NCBI GenBank assembly: GCA_003565815.1
Contig: PXAS01000291.1
Span: 1-8,985 of the forward strand
Origin: PVC group bacterium
Lineage (GTDB): Bacteria; Verrucomicrobiota; Kiritimatiellia; SS1-B-03-39; UBA6053
DNA: 8,985 bases
Reading direction: 5' to 3'
The position numbers and the translations under genes are program-made. This document shows, piece by piece, positions 7,881 to 8,985 of the stretch; position 1 is the stretch's first letter, and every line of letters begins with the position of its first letter. The notes beneath the pieces were generated by a model, which did no database searches, had not been told where the DNA came from, and saw only the letters and a program-made list of their open reading frames with translations.

Positions 7881-8024
7881 CCAACGGATGGCTTTGCCGG
7901 ACAACGGATGTTGATGGAGGAAAGCCAACGGATGGCTTTGCCGGACAACGGATGGTTGATGGAGGAAAGCCAACGGATGGCTTTGCCGGACAACGGATGT
8001 TGATGGAGGAAAGCCAACGGATGG
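7881..8024 (+). repeat. Left tandem array, 44-45-bp unit, 3.25 copies
   Basis: Full units lie at 7881-7924 (44 bp), 7925-7969 (45 bp, one extra G in the linker) and 7970-8013 (44 bp), with a partial unit at 8014-8024. Each unit has a 29-bp core (at 7882-7910, 7926-7954 and 7971-7999): the 9-mer CAACGGATG, an 11-base middle GCTTTGCCGGA, and CAACGGATG again. A 15-16-base linker follows (TTGATGGAGGAAAGC, or with one more G). The partial unit ends five bases before the stop codon of the minus-strand GxxExxY gene. The same core recurs in the opposite orientation on the other side of that gene. The plus strand is open through the array and the linker contains GGAGG, so an open frame (7619-8281) passes through; it is not judged a gene. 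Confidence 0.95.
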
Positions 8025-8029
8025 TGGAA

Positions 8030-8800
8030 TTACTGGAAGCATTTCACCTCCAAGACACGTTTGCCGAAATTAACCGCCATCCCGTACCTCATATTCAATA
8101 CCTTCATGAAAGACAGGGCTCTGGAACAATTGAAAGCGTTGTCGTTATACAGGCAACTATGGCAAAAGACGGTGTCTTCATTGATCACCAAACAGTCCAA
8201 TGTACTTTTTCCGAGATAGTGGTCATTATAGAACGCCTCAACAGCAGGTTTTTTCTCGATTTTTATCTCGCTGGCCGATAGAGCCACAGGAAGAATGCGA
8301 TCCACTATTTCGGAGCTGTATCCTGTGCTATGCTCTTCATAAATTAGGCAAAGGCTCTCATTGATTTTTTGAGTAGTTGCACAAAGAGAAGGGGATGGGT
8401 TCAGGTTTTGGAACTCGGTTTCGATGGAGTCGCGCAGATGTCTTTCGATATATACGCGGTCCAACCCCATATTCACAAGAAGACCCAGCGATAGACCGGT
8501 ACGTTTCATGTAGTTGTAGAGTTGCACCGTGTCACTGGCGGCCAGCCTGTGAGGCTTGGCTTTCAGCTCGATAACCAGTGCCTCCTCCACGATCAAATCT
8601 GGAATTAGATTAAACACATGGATATTGCCCAGAGATATCGGGTAGATGGGTTTGGTTTGGAAAGCGATGTTATTTTTTAACATCCAAATACAAAATGCCC
8701 GATGGTAGGCTTCCTCTGAACGCCCTAAGCCTACCTCGTTTTGAACCTCAAAAAGTCCTCCGCGTAGTGTATATGTCATTTCTTTCTGTCGAAGAGTCAT
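8030..8800 (-). CDS. GxxExxY family protein, PD-(D/E)XK nuclease superfamily, with a degenerate second copy of the domain (256 aa)
   Basis: GxxExxY proteins (PDDEXK_3-type) are predicted nucleases of unknown biological role, usually about 125 aa; this one is double length. The first domain (about 1-120) has the name motif G26-R-S-E29-E-A-Y32, the nuclease pattern D68 then E78-L-K80, a Q93-L-Y-N-Y helix, and the closing LGLLVNMG (105-112). The second half (about 145-256) matches the first on a gap-free diagonal at offset 134: identical at 45/179, 50/184, 51/185, 68/202, 71/205, 98/232, 99/233, 106/240, 109/243, 110/244 and 112/246. Its ExK is gone (F212, H214), so only the first copy should be catalytic. 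Start ATG 8800 is chosen because it keeps the full N-terminal helix; Met8 (8779) is possible and has a purine-rich GAAAGAA before it. Base composition is about 43% GC in the two 60-base lines counted, well below the neighbours. Inverted repeat arrays lie 5 and 8 bases from its two ends. Transfer is likely. Confidence 0.85.
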   Translation of the reverse strand: MTLRQKEMTYTLRGGLFEVQNEVGLGRSEEAYHRAFCIWMLKNNIAFQTKPIYPISLGNIHVFNLIPDLIVEEALVIELKAKPHRLAASDTVQLYNYMKRTGLSLGLLVNMGLDRVYIERHLRDSIETEFQNLNPSPSLCATTQKINESLCLIYEEHSTGYSSEIVDRILPVALSASEIKIEKKPAVEAFYNDHYLGKSTLDCLVINEDTVFCHSCLYNDNAFNCSRALSFMKVLNMRYGMAVNFGKRVLEVKCFQ

Positions 8801-8807
8801 AAAGCTT

Positions 8808-8985
8808 TATCCGTTGTCCGGCGCAGCCGTCCGTTGTTGTTATTTATCCTTCCATCCGTTGTCCGGCGCAGCCGTCCGTTGTTGTTATTTATCCTTCCAT
8901 CCGTTGTCCGGCGCAGCCATCCGTTGGTGTTATTTATCCTTCCATCCGTTGTCCGGCGCAGCCATCCGTTGGTGTTATTTATCCT
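8808..8985 (-). repeat. Right tandem array, 45-bp unit, four copies, inverted relative to the left array
   Basis: Units end at 8850, 8895, 8940 and 8985; the last three are full 45-bp copies and the first is cut at the gene side. Read on the minus strand, each carries the same 29-bp core as the left array (at 8808-8836, 8853-8881, 8898-8926 and 8943-8971). The two outer copies match the left core at 27 of 29 positions; the two nearer the gene have CAACGGACGG in place of CAACGGATGG. The linker differs completely from the left array: GAAGGATAAATAACAC or a close variant. The array runs to the window edge, so its full length is unknown. It lies directly upstream of the GxxExxY gene, leaving only AAAGCTTT before the ATG, so any promoter for that gene must lie within or beyond the array. 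Confidence 0.95.

Noticed and set aside
7619..8281. A 220-aa plus-strand frame running through the left repeat array
   Set aside because: It overlaps the permease end, both terminators, the repeat units and the antisense of the GxxExxY gene; the GGAGG in the linker is probably chance.
7881..8985. CRISPR-like reading of the arrays (29-bp repeats with 15-16-bp spacers)
   Set aside because: The linkers are identical or nearly so within each array and too short for spacers; no cas gene is present. These are ordinary tandem repeats.

Overview
The window is GC-rich bacterial chromosome from a Gram-negative, two-membrane organism: it carries an outer-membrane Omp85 protein with a TamB partner and a secreted protein with a signal peptide. 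Codon style, abundant tandem repeats and a GxxExxY-family gene would fit Verrucomicrobiota (Opitutia-like), but that placement is inference from general knowledge and not a search result.

Layout, left to right. Positions 1-239 hold six copies of a 40-bp tandem repeat, each with a perfect 6-bp-stem hairpin. Next is a minus-strand gene (274-1203) for a secreted, beta-rich protein of unknown function. A 209-bp divergent spacer follows; its right end has a promoter-like element so close to the next start codon that the transcript is probably leaderless. Then come three plus-strand genes in a tight operon-like row: tamA (1413-3191, Omp85 protein), tamB (3191-6427, periplasm-spanning AsmA/TamB-like protein, sharing one base with the tamA stop) and an APC-superfamily amino acid permease (about 6435-7766). 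Two near-identical hairpins followed by T-runs (7772-7824) look like a doubled terminator closing the row.

TamA and TamB are partners in moving material (outer-membrane proteins or phospholipids, depending on the organism) between the inner and outer membranes. The permease probably only shares their transcript.

The right end (7881-8985) is different in character. An AT-richer minus-strand gene (8030-8800) encodes a 256-aa GxxExxY protein of the PD-(D/E)XK nuclease superfamily. It is enclosed within a few bases on both sides by two tandem arrays in inverted orientation. The arrays share a 29-bp core but have different linkers. The protein is itself an internal duplication: an intact first domain is followed by a second copy lacking the catalytic residues, recognisable on a gap-free diagonal with an offset of 134 residues. 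This repeat-gene-repeat module is the most unusual part of the window and the best candidate for something undescribed.
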